A stretch of 64,000 nt of DNA from contig BLAL01000278.1 of assembly GCA_015698045.1 (NCBI GenBank), positions 806,001 to 870,000 on the forward strand, in the 5' to 3' direction. Each line of letters begins with the position of its first letter. Positions within the stretch are counted from its first letter, which is position 1. The notes under the pieces are model-generated. The model worked only from the letters and a program-made list of their open reading frames with translations. It made no database searches and had not been told where the DNA came from. This document shows positions 36,576-46,953 of the stretch, in pieces. The translations under genes and the position numbers were made by a program. This DNA is from Rhizophagus clarus (taxonomy: Eukaryota > Glomeromycota > Glomeromycetes > Glomerales > Glomeraceae).

Positions 36576-36637
36576 AGTATAAAAATGATGACATAAAGGT
36601 AAATTTATACGTATATTCGTCTTAAAAAATGTAAAAA

Positions 36638-38089
36638 ATGCTTGAACTTAACGAAGACGTGATTTTCCAAATATTTACAAATTTGCAAAACGATATTAAA
36701 TCTTTATATTCATGCCTTTTAATTAACAGAATTTTGTGTAAAATGGCGGTACCGTTCTTATGGAAGAACCCTGCTAGAAAATGTTACCTAACCGACAACG
36801 CATGTAGAATTTTATTTAATGTAATACTTTCACATTCATCAGAGGAATCAAGAAATAATATGAAGAATCAAGGGATTAAATTTTTTACAGAAATATATGA
36901 ACAACCTTTATTTAATTATATTAGCTTTTGGAAACATTTAGATTTAAATTTTTTAGAATTCATTATGAGTGTTTGTGTAAAAGATAAATCAAAAATTCCT
37001 ATTATAAGAAACGAAATGTTGAATCTATTTGATATAAATACAAAATTCATTTCTCTTTCTATTCAATCTATTCCAAGATTATCTTATCTTATGACAGGGA
37101 ATAAATATTGCTTTTCAAAACTTGAATACTTTTCTTGTTGTAGTAATACCAATAGTAATTTTTTAGAAGGGTTGGGCTCGATAAACACGTCAATTAAAAA
37201 ACTAAAATTTGATATTATGGCTCATATCAATAATTTTGGAATCGCTAGATTAATTGAAGTTCAAAAAAGCTTAAAAGAAGTCAATTTCTTCTATAAATAC
37301 AAATACATTAATAATGAATTATATCACAAAACACTTGAAGAATCACTAATTAAATGTGGAGATACTATTCAATGTTTGAGAATAGATTGGAAACCTATCA
37401 CGAAATTTCTTTCATATCTTGTAAATTTAATAAATTTGGAAATAACAAATTCGTGTTATGATTATACAAATTGGAGCACTTTGGAAAATGTATCTTTACC
37501 TCTTTTAAGAATTTTAAAAACTCATCAGGTTCCATCTTTGACCTTGGCAAGTTTAATTAAAAATACAAAAGGAAATCTCATTGAAATCAATGTTAATTAT
37601 CAGGATATTGATGATGGAATGGTTACCCAGGCAATTTATCAAAATTGTCCTAATCTTTGTTACCTTAAATTATCTACGATTAATATTAATACTTTAGATT
37701 TTGAAAATTTATTAATTAATTGTCAATTTTTAGTTGGATTACATGTTGTTGGTATGTTTGGTGGTAATATTGAATGGGATAAATTACTCGAAATATTGGC
37801 AAAATTTTCACCAACCAGTTTGTTTAAGTTTAAATTTTCTTCTCTTGCTTCAAAAACTTTAAAATTATTTCTCGAAAATTGGAAAGGTAGACATCCTATG
37901 TTGTTACAAATAATTTCAAGAGATGCTGAACAGAAACAACGATTTAGGCTACAGCAACAATTAGGAAGTCTATTTCAATTATATAAAGAAAAGGGTATAA
38001 TTAAAAAATATGATTTTGAATATTGTGAAGAGATTCATTATGAAGATTTTGAGTGGATCCAGAAACGAAATTCCGAAGGTATTGTATAA
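36638..38089 (+). CDS. F-box/LRR-like protein (483 aa)
   Basis: Single exon. F-box-like N-terminus at residues 3-45 (LNEDVIFQIFTNLQND, SCLLINRILCK, VPFLWKNP); position 32 has Leu (RILCK) where paralogues have Trp (RxWCK). LRR-like body with NLINLEITNS, LPLLRILKTH, QAIYQNCPNLCYL and ENLLINCQFL, then a C-terminal EDFEWIQKRN. An ATG eight bases upstream would terminate at once (ATGTAA), so 36638 is the start. The gene stands alone, opposite to the kinase that ends at 38836. The presumed role is SCF substrate adaptor, from the F-box only. Confidence 0.85.
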   Translation: MLELNEDVIFQIFTNLQNDIKSLYSCLLINRILCKMAVPFLWKNPARKCYLTDNACRILFNVILSHSSEESRNNMKNQGIKFFTEIYEQPLFNYISFWKHLDLNFLEFIMSVCVKDKSKIPIIRNEMLNLFDINTKFISLSIQSIPRLSYLMTGNKYCFSKLEYFSCCSNTNSNFLEGLGSINTSIKKLKFDIMAHINNFGIARLIEVQKSLKEVNFFYKYKYINNELYHKTLEESLIKCGDTIQCLRIDWKPITKFLSYLVNLINLEITNSCYDYTNWSTLENVSLPLLRILKTHQVPSLTLASLIKNTKGNLIEINVNYQDIDDGMVTQAIYQNCPNLCYLKLSTININTLDFENLLINCQFLVGLHVVGMFGGNIEWDKLLEILAKFSPTSLFKFKFSSLASKTLKLFLENWKGRHPMLLQIISRDAEQKQRFRLQQQLGSLFQLYKEKGIIKKYDFEYCEEIHYEDFEWIQKRNSEGIV

Positions 38090-38835
38090 TGATTAAAAGA
38101 AATTTAAGTACCGGTATATCTCTTTGTATGCTGTAATAGTTTCAATTTAATGTAGGTATGAGAGAATGAGGCATACTTGTATAAAACAAATTAATTATGG
38201 ATCAAAAAGAAAAATGAAATTTCTACCAATTATGTTGTGTTGCCAACTTCATTCTAAAACGCAACAACACAGCAAAATACGAGTTCAAGCTCTTATGTAA
38301 TCCCTTAATATGAATTTTTTTTTTCACTTGTCCGATTGTTTCCGGGTTTTTCAAATTCTTCTTCCAGAAAAATGACACGTCATTAGAAGAATATCTCAAA
38401 TTGTCGTTAAAAATCGGATTTCATCCATTTAAAGTGGTAGTATCTTGTGATTTGATAGAATTTTTGGGCGGAATTACAAAATTGAGAAATTAACTACGTA
38501 CAAAAACATTTCAAAGAGTTCGCGATACCATAGCTATCGTGTAACATTATGCAAAGGTATGAATTTAGAGATATTCACTATAAATTTAATAAATTTAATA
38601 TATAGTAAATTTGATAATCCGTATTTTTATTTAGATATAAGGTATAAAAAGGAATTATTCAAATTACAAACTAAGAAACTAGCCTTAGTGTTTAAATAAT
38701 TCAAGTATCACTTAGATAAAATACTATAAATCTTAAAAAAAAAAAAAAAATTCATAAGTTTTCATCGGTTTTAATATCTAAATAATTAAATAAATTAAAA
38801 TTAATTTATAATAAAATTTTTACAAAATTATTACA
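38090..38835. other. Convergent intergenic
   Basis: The 3' ends of the F-box gene (plus) and the microexon kinase (minus) face each other. AT-rich with A/T runs at 38736-38751. Nothing else is recognised. Confidence 0.4.
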
Positions 38836-41800
38836 TTACATACCTAATGATTTTATATCATCAATACAATTATCCAAACATTTACTTTGTATAGCTTCAT
38901 TCAAATTTTCACTAGTAAAATCAAGTAACCGACTTATATAACATGCTTGTGAATGAAATTCAGTAATAAAATTATTACTTTTAATTGGCGCATTTATAAA
39001 TTCCATAACATTACTTTTTAATTCTTCATTAATTTGATTATAAGGATAAAAAATCCAATTCTCAATAATATTTTTAACCTCTGATGCGGATGGCCTTTCT
39101 GATGGATTTTCATTCCAACATTTTTTCATTAGATCTACATAACATTGTGGAGTATTTTCAATAATCTTAGGACGTTCACCTTTACAGACATTTAAGCTAA
39201 GTTGGATATCATGTGCTTCATCATAAAATGGTGGAACTCCAGATGTAAATTCCCACATAATCATAGAAAAACTATATATATCACTAGCTTGTGTAAAAGG
39301 TTTACCTCTTAAAATTTCGGGTGCCATGAATGGTACAACGCCATAAATTTCTCCTTGCTTTAAATAAGATTTTACAGGTTGGCATAATCCTAAATCAGTA
39401 ATATAAACTTTATCCTCTTCATTATTCTTGATTTCTTTAATTTTTTCACTTTCTTCATTTTCTCTTTCACATTTGTGATATAGAATATTGCCATCATGAA
39501 GATCACAATGAACGAGGCTTTGTTTGTGTATTTCATAAAGCCCAGAAATAATTTTATATAACATATATAATTTTTGTTTCCAACTATTTTCAATTATCTT
39601 TGTTAAATTTCCTCTTAAGTTACCTTTATTTGCATAATCCATTACTGCCATATAATTCAAAGTATTTGGATTTTTTGTAAATCCATGCAACTTAATAATA
39701 TCATAAGAATTTAAGCAGCTTTTATGATATTTCCACTAAAGAAAAATAAAAATATACATTAATATATATTACAAATTAAAATCCAAATTATATATTGTAT
39801 ATATTGTATTTACATACTTCATCCAAGAATTTATCTAAATTTTCATTCAAATCATCTATACATTTAAAAACTACTTCCTTATCTTTGTCTAACCAAGTAG
39901 CCTTATAAATAGTACCAAACCCTCCTTTATCAAGATACTCAACATTTTTAAATTTATTATAAGGGATCCATTTTAAACATTTTTCATAAATGAATTTATC
40001 CATAATTGCATTTTCACTATTTCCAAATCTATATTAATAATTAAAAAAATCATTTAATATTAATTTATTTTAAAAAATTTAAAACTTTAATATATATTAT
40101 ACTTACTCTAAAATTCAAATAGAAATTTATAGTGTTATTATAAAGCTTATTTTCATATAAATAATAAATAGGATATATAATCTAAATTCATAACTTACCA
40201 ACTAAAATAAATTACGAAATATTTATTTTTAAAATAAAGAACTTGATTAATTGAAACATAAACAATTACTAATGTACATGAGCATATAATAAAAATGTAT
40301 AAATTAATAACTTACAACCTAAAATAAATTACCAAAATATTTTTAAATAAAAATTCAGTTAATTTAATTTATAATTTAATATTATATAATGGAATCAAAT
40401 AATAACTTACTATCTATATTATTAAAAATTTATATTCAAACGGATAATTTAGTTAAAAATATCACAATGTATATAATAGTAGGATTATTAAATAAATAAC
40501 TTAATAATTTACCGCCTAATTAAATTAATATTTAGTTGATTTAAACTATAGTAAATATTGCAATAATAGAATTAAATCATTAACTTACGATCTAATTAAA
40601 TAACAAATTTAGTTGGTTTAAATTAATACCATATAGTGAATATATAATGATGGAGCTAAATAAATAACTTACGAGCTATATAATGATTAAATTCAAATAA
40701 AAAATTTAGTTTTTAGTTAAAGTTATACATAAATATTATATAATAATGAAATTAAATAAATAACTTACGAACTATTACTTAATAAATAATTTTTTGGATA
40801 AAAAACTGGTTATATATATATATTATAAGTATAATTATATAAATAATTTATAGCTTACCATCTAATTAAATAAAAATTTAATTAGATTATTCGCAAATGT
40901 TATATATAATAATAGGAAACAATTTATAACTTACCATCTAATTAAATGAAGAATTTAGTTTAAATGATGTCAATATCTGATATCATAACAAATAATTTAT
41001 GACTTACCATCTAATAATAAAGAATTCAGTTAGTTATATGATTAATAATTATTTAGGATTTCACTAATTTACCTATCGCTCTGATTGGATGTGACAAATA
41101 GGATTCATTATTAAAAAAATTGTCCCAGATTTAATTATATAAAATGGGAAACGGTGGTTGTAATGAGATGTGCTAACCTATCTAAAATAACCCAACTCTA
41201 ATCCGAAATACCAAGTTTCGCACTTTCAATTTTTTTATCGCTTATTTGATTTGTAAGTTTAAAGTGTAACTTTACTATTTTGGTTAAATGAAATCATATA
41301 ATCCTAAATCCTAACCCTAATCTAACATTAATCATAATGAGAAATTACGGTATCCAATCAGATCAATAGAGCAAATTAGTAGTCCCATTATTTAAATATT
41401 TATAACTTACCGTCTATAATTTTATTAATTTAAATAATAATAAGCAAATTTCATATAATAAATATGTAATAATAGATTAAATAAGCGATTTATAACTTAC
41501 CATCTAATCAAAAAAAGAATTTATAGCTTTAAGTTATTATATAAATATGCGATAACAGGATTAAATAAACAACTATAATTTACCATCTAATTATTTTAGT
41601 AATTAAAATAATATCAGATATATGAATATTATTTAGTAAATAAATAACAATATAATTAAATAAATAGTAATATACAATTTACCATCTAATTAAATAACAA
41701 TTTAGTTTCTTCTAAATTAAATGTAAATATGAATATATAATAACCGAATTAAATAAATAACTTACAAGCTATATAATAAATAATAGTTTTTAGATAAGTA

Positions 41801-44800
41801 TAAATTGCGTGTAAAAATCATATAAATATGTAATAATAAAATTAAATTACTTACGAACTATATATAGTACATGATAAATTTAAATAAAAATCAAGTTAAT
41901 TTAAATCTTAAATCTTATGTAAATACTTGGTAGATAAGTAAATTATAACTTACAGACTAAATAAATCACCAATTAATAAAAAATTCAGTCATTTTAGTTA
42001 GTTAAAAACAAGAAATATATAACAGAATTGAATAAAAATGAAATAATATACCTCCTAAGAATATTATTAAATAGTTTGTTGTAAAAGAAATTATATAAAA
42101 TTTAGTTTGTTTGAATTATATGTAAACATTACATTAAATAAGTAAATAACTTACTAGCTATATTATTCAATAATTTTTTTTTTAATTTAAATTTTTTAAT
42201 TTAAACAAATGTAAATATAATTTACAAATGTAATAACATAATTAAGTAGATAACTTACCCCCTATGTTATTAAATAGATTTTAATTTAAATTATACGTAA
42301 ATATTATATAAAATATGTAACAAAATTAAATTAATTTCTTACCGGCTATACAATGAATAATTATTTTAAAGAAAAAAAATCAGATAGTTTTAAATATTAA
42401 TACGTAAATTTATAAAAATCGAATTAAATGAGACAACTTACGAGCTTTATAATAATAATTTTTTTAGATAAGAATTTAGTAGTATAAGATATATGTAAAT
42501 ATTATATAAATATATGACAAATAGTTTAAATAAATAGCTTATAACTTACCAACTAAAATAAGATGCAAAATAAATTTTAAATGAAGCCTTAATTTGTTTA
42601 AATTAATACTATCTTTACTAATAATAAATTAATTAAGCAACTTACTTCCTATATTTTTTAAATAAAAAAATTAATATATATATGTAAATAACATGTAAAT
42701 ATATAATAAGTATATTAAATTAAAATTAAAAAATTAACTTACGAGCTAAATTAATAAATAATTATTAAATAAGGAATTTAGTTAGCGCAAATAACATATA
42801 AGTACGTAATATGGAACTTAATATGAGTAAATAACTTACAATCTAATTAAATAAAGAATTTAGTTAGCTTAAATTATGCATAAGTATGTAATAACTGATA
42901 ATAAAATTAATAACTTACAAACTAAAATAAATTATTACCAAGTTTTAAACAAAAGAATTTAGTGAGTTTGAATATTTAATAGAATTAAATAAATAATTTG
43001 CAATTTACCATCTAATTAATGAATTAAATAAATATTTAGTATATACGCGTAATAGACTAATAGTAATGCAATTAAATAATTACTATTTATCTTATAACCT
43101 ACCGTCTAATTAAATAAAGAATTTTTGTTTAATAATAACTTGTGAATATTATATAAACACGTAATAATAGATTTAAATAAATAATTCATGACTTACAACC
43201 TAGTTAAATAAAGAATTTTGTTAATTTAAATATATATTAATATCATATAAATATCAAATATGTAAAATTAAAACAAATAAATAGCTTACTTCCTATAAGT
43301 ATTATCAAATGATTTTTAAATAAAGAATTTAATTAGTAATTTAAATTATATGCAAATATAATAGAATAAATCTCACTTCCTATATTATTAAATAAAAATT
43401 TAATTGATTTAAGTTATATTTAATATATAATACATAAATAACATAATAAAATTAAGAAAATAAACTTACTTCCTATATTATTAAATGGTTTTTAATAAGA
43501 ATTTGGTTAGTTTAAATTATAATTAAATACGTAATAACAGGTTATAGATAACTCACGAGCTACATAATCGTAAAATTGTTGTTTAATAAGAATATAGGTA
43601 GTTTAATTTATATATATATAAATATCAATAACTGAACTTACGAGCTATGTAAATTTGGAAAATTTTATTTGTCACATTTATATACGAATAAATAATTTGT
43701 TAAGTAAAGAATTTATTAGTTTAAATTACATTTTGCATCATGTAAATATGTAATGACAGAATTATATAAATAACTTACGTACTAAATTAGTAAATAAAAA
43801 ATTTAGTTAGTATAAATAACGTAAAAACATGTAATAATAGAATTAAATGAATAACTTACGAGCTGTATTAACAATTTTTCAAATAAAATATTTAGTCAAT
43901 TTAAATTGTATAAATAGATATAAATATATAATAATTAAATAAACAACTTACGAGCTATATAATAAAAAAAGAATTTAATTAGTTAAATAATATTAAACTA
44001 TATAAACTATATAATAAAATATAATTAAATAAATAACTTACGAGCTATATAATAACAATATTTAGATAAGATAAATATTATGTAATATGTAATAATAGAA
44101 TTTTTCTTTAAAAAAAAAACTATAACTTACGAACTACAACAAAATTTTTATATGAAATAAATTAGAAAAGAATTTTAGCTCAATTAAATTCAATTGTATA
44201 AATATGTAATAATAGAATTGAGTAATTTAATATACTTCCTAATATTATTGATGGTATTTAAATAAAGAATTAGTTAACGTGAGCTAGGCATAAATGTAAA
44301 TATGTGGTAAATAACTTACTCTCTATATTATTAATTAATTTTTAAAATAGAGAAATTTGTTAGTTTAAATAGTATGTACTGTAAATAACATATAGATATC
44401 ATGTCAAAAATATAATTAAATATGACTTACTCCCTATATTGTTAAACAAATTTTTTAGTTAATTTGAATTATATACTAGAATAACACATACAAACATAAA
44501 TAACATATGACTTACACCCTAAAGCATATTGATTTATAATTAATTATATGTTAATATATACCATGAAAGCATATTCTGTGTAAATTAAATATATTACTTA
44601 CAATCTATTTATTTAAATAAAGAGTAATAATTAGTTGAGTTACAGTATATGCAATCATTAAATGAATTCAATAGAATTAATAACTTACCGTCTATTATAT
44701 CATTAATTGTCACACAGTTATATAAACAAAAAACTAAGTTAATTGAATATTTTGTAAAATCAAAAAATAAATCACAGATAACTTACCAACTATAATATTA

Positions 44801-45129
44801 ATCATATTAATCATTAAAAATTTATTTAGTTATTAATATAACCAAAATAAGTAATCTAACTATCATCATCTAAATTCTAAGATAACCTATTAACTTACAA
44901 GCTAAATCATTCAACATCATAAAGTATTATATATAAATTACAGTAATTACAAACAGTTTTTAATTAAACATTTAATATTTTAGTTTGTATTTACCTTCAG
45001 ATTCCTTGGTACTACTTAAAACTAGTTTTATTTATTGCAAATTTCTTTAGTACTTTGTCTAATATTATTAGAATTATTCTAAAAGTATTCATGTCATACG
45101 GTTTTACCTTCATCATTATTGTGAGCCAT
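38836..45129 (-). CDS. Protein kinase with a 48-microexon N-terminal region (434 aa, 53 exons inferred)
   Basis: Exons from 5': 45129-45108 (22 nt, MAHNNDE), 45021-44995 (27 nt), 48 exons of 3 nt, one of 1 nt (40107), 40028-39818 and 39735-38836. The sum is 1305 nt, an uninterrupted 434-codon frame. Residues 1-73 come mostly from microexons: acidic start, WWKR, a proline-arginine part IPPPLPPRRRSYDVYS, and FPYDDDDDDVPHRDS, then FGNSENAIMDKF from the first long exon. The kinase domain follows: glycine loop LDKGGFGTIYKATW (about 97-110), ATP Lys120, catalytic loop HCDLHDGN (Asp213; non-RD, Cys in place of Arg), DLG at about 249-251, APE, and DIYSFSMIMWEFTSG. It belongs to the TKL-like kinases expanded in glomeromycotan fungi. 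The kinase part (ATG 40003, two exons) is certain. The 5' part is inferred from splice sites and frame; a transcript starting near 40003 remains possible. Confidence 0.78.
40107..44901 (-). other. Array of 48 three-nucleotide microexons plus one 1-nt exon
   Basis: Minus-strand 3-nt exons have their low coordinate at 44899, 44787, 44689, 44602, 44516, 44431, 44320, 44236, 44131, 44042, 43952, 43860, 43779, 43642, 43557, 43470, 43377, 43290, 43197, 43103, 43009, 42919, 42840, 42743, 42646, 42550, 42442, 42343, 42259, 42155, 42052, 41954, 41855, 41766, 41683, 41584, 41501, 41411, 41008, 40935, 40859, 40769, 40673, 40589, 40513, 40411, 40316 and 40199; the 1-nt exon is 40107. Each is preceded by AG (46 TAG, one CAG, one AAG) and followed by GT (39 GTAAG; the rest GTAAAT, GTATAT, GTGAGW, GTAGGT). 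Introns are 70-134 bp, except 400 bp where a MITE sits. Many carry an ACTAAC-like branch site about 20-25 nt before the AG. 64 of 144 microexon bases are G/C, while 43921-43980 has only 7 of 60. Confidence 0.8.
41063..41380. mobile_element. 318-bp MITE inside one array intron
   Basis: The left end ACTAATTT...CTGATTGGAT (41063-41090) is matched in inverse at 41352-41380 (ATCCAATCAG...AAATTAGT), giving imperfect terminal inverted repeats of about 28 bp. The interior carries a telomere-like stretch (AATCCTAAATCCTAACCC near 41302-41320). Without it the intron would be about 82 bp, the usual size in the array. No certain target-site duplication. Confidence 0.65.
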
Positions 45130-45137
45130 TACACCAT
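45129..45137 (-). promoter_or_regulatory. Two-codon upstream ORF overlapping the kinase start
   Basis: On the minus strand ATG GTG TAA (45137-45129) overlaps the inferred start ATG (45129-45127) as TAATG. A minimal stop-restart upstream ORF could lower or condition translation. If 45137 were used alone no protein would result. Confidence 0.35.
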
Positions 45138-46613
45138 AATTATATCGAAATTCTCTCTAAAAGGCAGTGTACATATATTCCTTTATCGATATGTATTTTT
45201 ATTTAGGCAATGTAAATGCTAAATATCCAAAATAAGTATGTGTAATGTGAAACTATGTTTGATCACAAGCACAAACACTTAAATGTTTTTATGTAATAAA
45301 ATTCCGACCTCTCAAAAAGACGCAGCAAAGAATAAAGAAATTACGTCAAGTGCCTCAAAAAAGGAAACGGTGCTCAGCCAAAAGAAATATTGCAGAAAGA
45401 AAAAAAATTAACAAAAGGAGTTGGCGTAACGAAACAAAATCTTAATACGGCTAAAATGGAAAATATTAAGAGTACCAGAGTACAAAAGATCGACGAAAAA
45501 ATTTGTGAACACAGGATCGGGATCTATGCTGCGGAATCATGTGATATAGCAATTTACCATCGGATCATGAATCGTGTACATTTAAAACATAAATTCAAGT
45601 ATGCGGGCATCAAAACCAATATGCGTCTTTAAAATATCATGAGGATAAAATTAAAAAGGAGACTGGCACGTAGCAATAAAAAAGACAAAATATTGTTGGT
45701 TCAAAAGTGACACAATAGTAAAAATGTCAGCGAAAGAAACAAGTAAAAGGGCTGACAAAAAGAAAAAGATAATCATGAAAAACAAAGCACAGATTATTAA
45801 ATACATTTAAAATAAAAAAAAAAACTTCATTAGAAGAGGCGATTAAACTCTCGGAAATTTGCAAGAACACAAAATTCTAATTTCTAAAGATGGTGATATC
45901 AATCAGTAAAGGTAATAAAGGGACGTTCAGAACATACATAAATTATTTGAAGAATGTGCAGTATACAAAAAATGTTAAGAAAATATACAAAGAGGGATTT
46001 CACAATATAAAAATGTACAAAAAAAAAATTATGAGACCTATTCGCATATTTTTTTAAATATTTTATAGACATTTTATACATACTGTAAACATTGCGTTTA
46101 TAGGGAAGTAAAGATAGACCATACTAAAATCCGCGGTTCCATGAAGAAGTCAGATGAAATCATAATATCAGATGAAGTTTCTGTTTTCACGAGACAAATG
46201 AAACGAAGTAGTCAAAAAAAAAAATCAACAAGAAAAACAAAAGAGAATTTGACCGAATCGATCAAACATTTGATTTAAGAATGCCAAAAGGAGAATAATA
46301 TCCAAAGCGAGAAGAAATGAATGGTAATAACAAAAGAATCAAGAATAGAAGAGAGTCGACGCTAAGAGCGACGATTTATCAGCAAATACAGAGATGACAT
46401 TTTAATTAAAGATTTTGAATAGCCATAAATTTTTTTGTTTATTTTTATTTGTTAAAATATACTATGTATTAGATTAGAATAGATAAATAACAATAGATAG
46501 ATGTTAGAGCCCTTGTTTTTGTGCGTGCATTTTTGAATTTAAACTAATATTTCCTAGGTAGTTTGTAAAATGGCGAAATCAAATGTAATGGATCCTATGC
46601 ATGCATACTACCG
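45138..46613. other. Purine-rich intergenic, possible old relic
   Basis: The plus strand is A/G-rich from 45300 to 46400 with Lys-rich broken frames (the longest, 45390-45632, has 80 codons and no motif). It may be a decayed gene or element, but nothing can be named. Confidence 0.3.
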
Positions 46614-46945
46614 CAGTGTTGGCCAGTGACCCAAATGACCTCAAATGACCCAAATGACTGGTCACGTGTCATTTGGGTCATTTCAACGTTAAATGACAAA
46701 TGACCTAGTCATTTAAAAATTACGTCATAATTCTGACCAATACAATTTCAATATTTTATGGATAAAAATTTTCATGTGATACTATAAATTCATAATTCTA
46801 GTCGGAATCATAAACCTGGCCTAAATTATAAAGCATTAATTTTAAATGACTCAAATGACAAATGACCCTAATGACTAGGTCATTCAAAGGTCATTTAGGG
46901 GTCATCTCAAAATGGACAAATGACCTGGTCATTTGCCCATCACTG
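46614..46945. mobile_element. 332-bp hAT-type MITE with 8-bp target duplication
   Basis: Target duplication TACTACCG at 46606-46613 and 46946-46953, exact. The termini read CAGTGTTGGCCA and, in inverse, CAGTGATGGGCA, the classic hAT terminal form. The interior consists of many copies of the palindrome-prone word AAATGACC/GGTCATTT. No coding capacity, so mobilisation would need a transposase in trans. Confidence 0.85.
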
Positions 46946-46953
46946 TACTACCG

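Noticed and set aside
39788..40003. Kinase starting at ATG 40003 as a complete two-exon gene
   Set aside because: The frame continues upstream of this ATG to a good acceptor at 40029-40030 (residues FGNSENAI precede MDKF), and further exons join in frame, so 40003 is probably an internal Met. A secondary start there cannot be excluded.
41300..41325. Telomere repeat (chromosome end)
   Set aside because: Only three or four imperfect CCTAAA/CCCTAA words inside a MITE; not a telomere.
40029..44994. One long intron with recursive (ratchet) splice sites
   Set aside because: Ratchet sites have AG directly joined to GT with zero exon bases. Here three bases always intervene, G/C-richer than the surroundings and readable in frame. 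It remains the main alternative to test, but is less consistent with the data.
40030..45000. CRISPR-like or simple minisatellite array of about 95-bp units
   Set aside because: Units are too diverged outside the splice-like core and vary from 73 to 137 bp, the only invariant parts are GT and AG around three variable bases, and the organism is eukaryotic. A neutral satellite does not explain 48/48 retention of both dinucleotides and the exact 3-nt spacing.
45390..45632. 80-codon Lys-rich plus-strand frame upstream of the microexon gene
   Set aside because: No motif, isolated in purine-rich DNA with many stops around; treated as a possible relic only.
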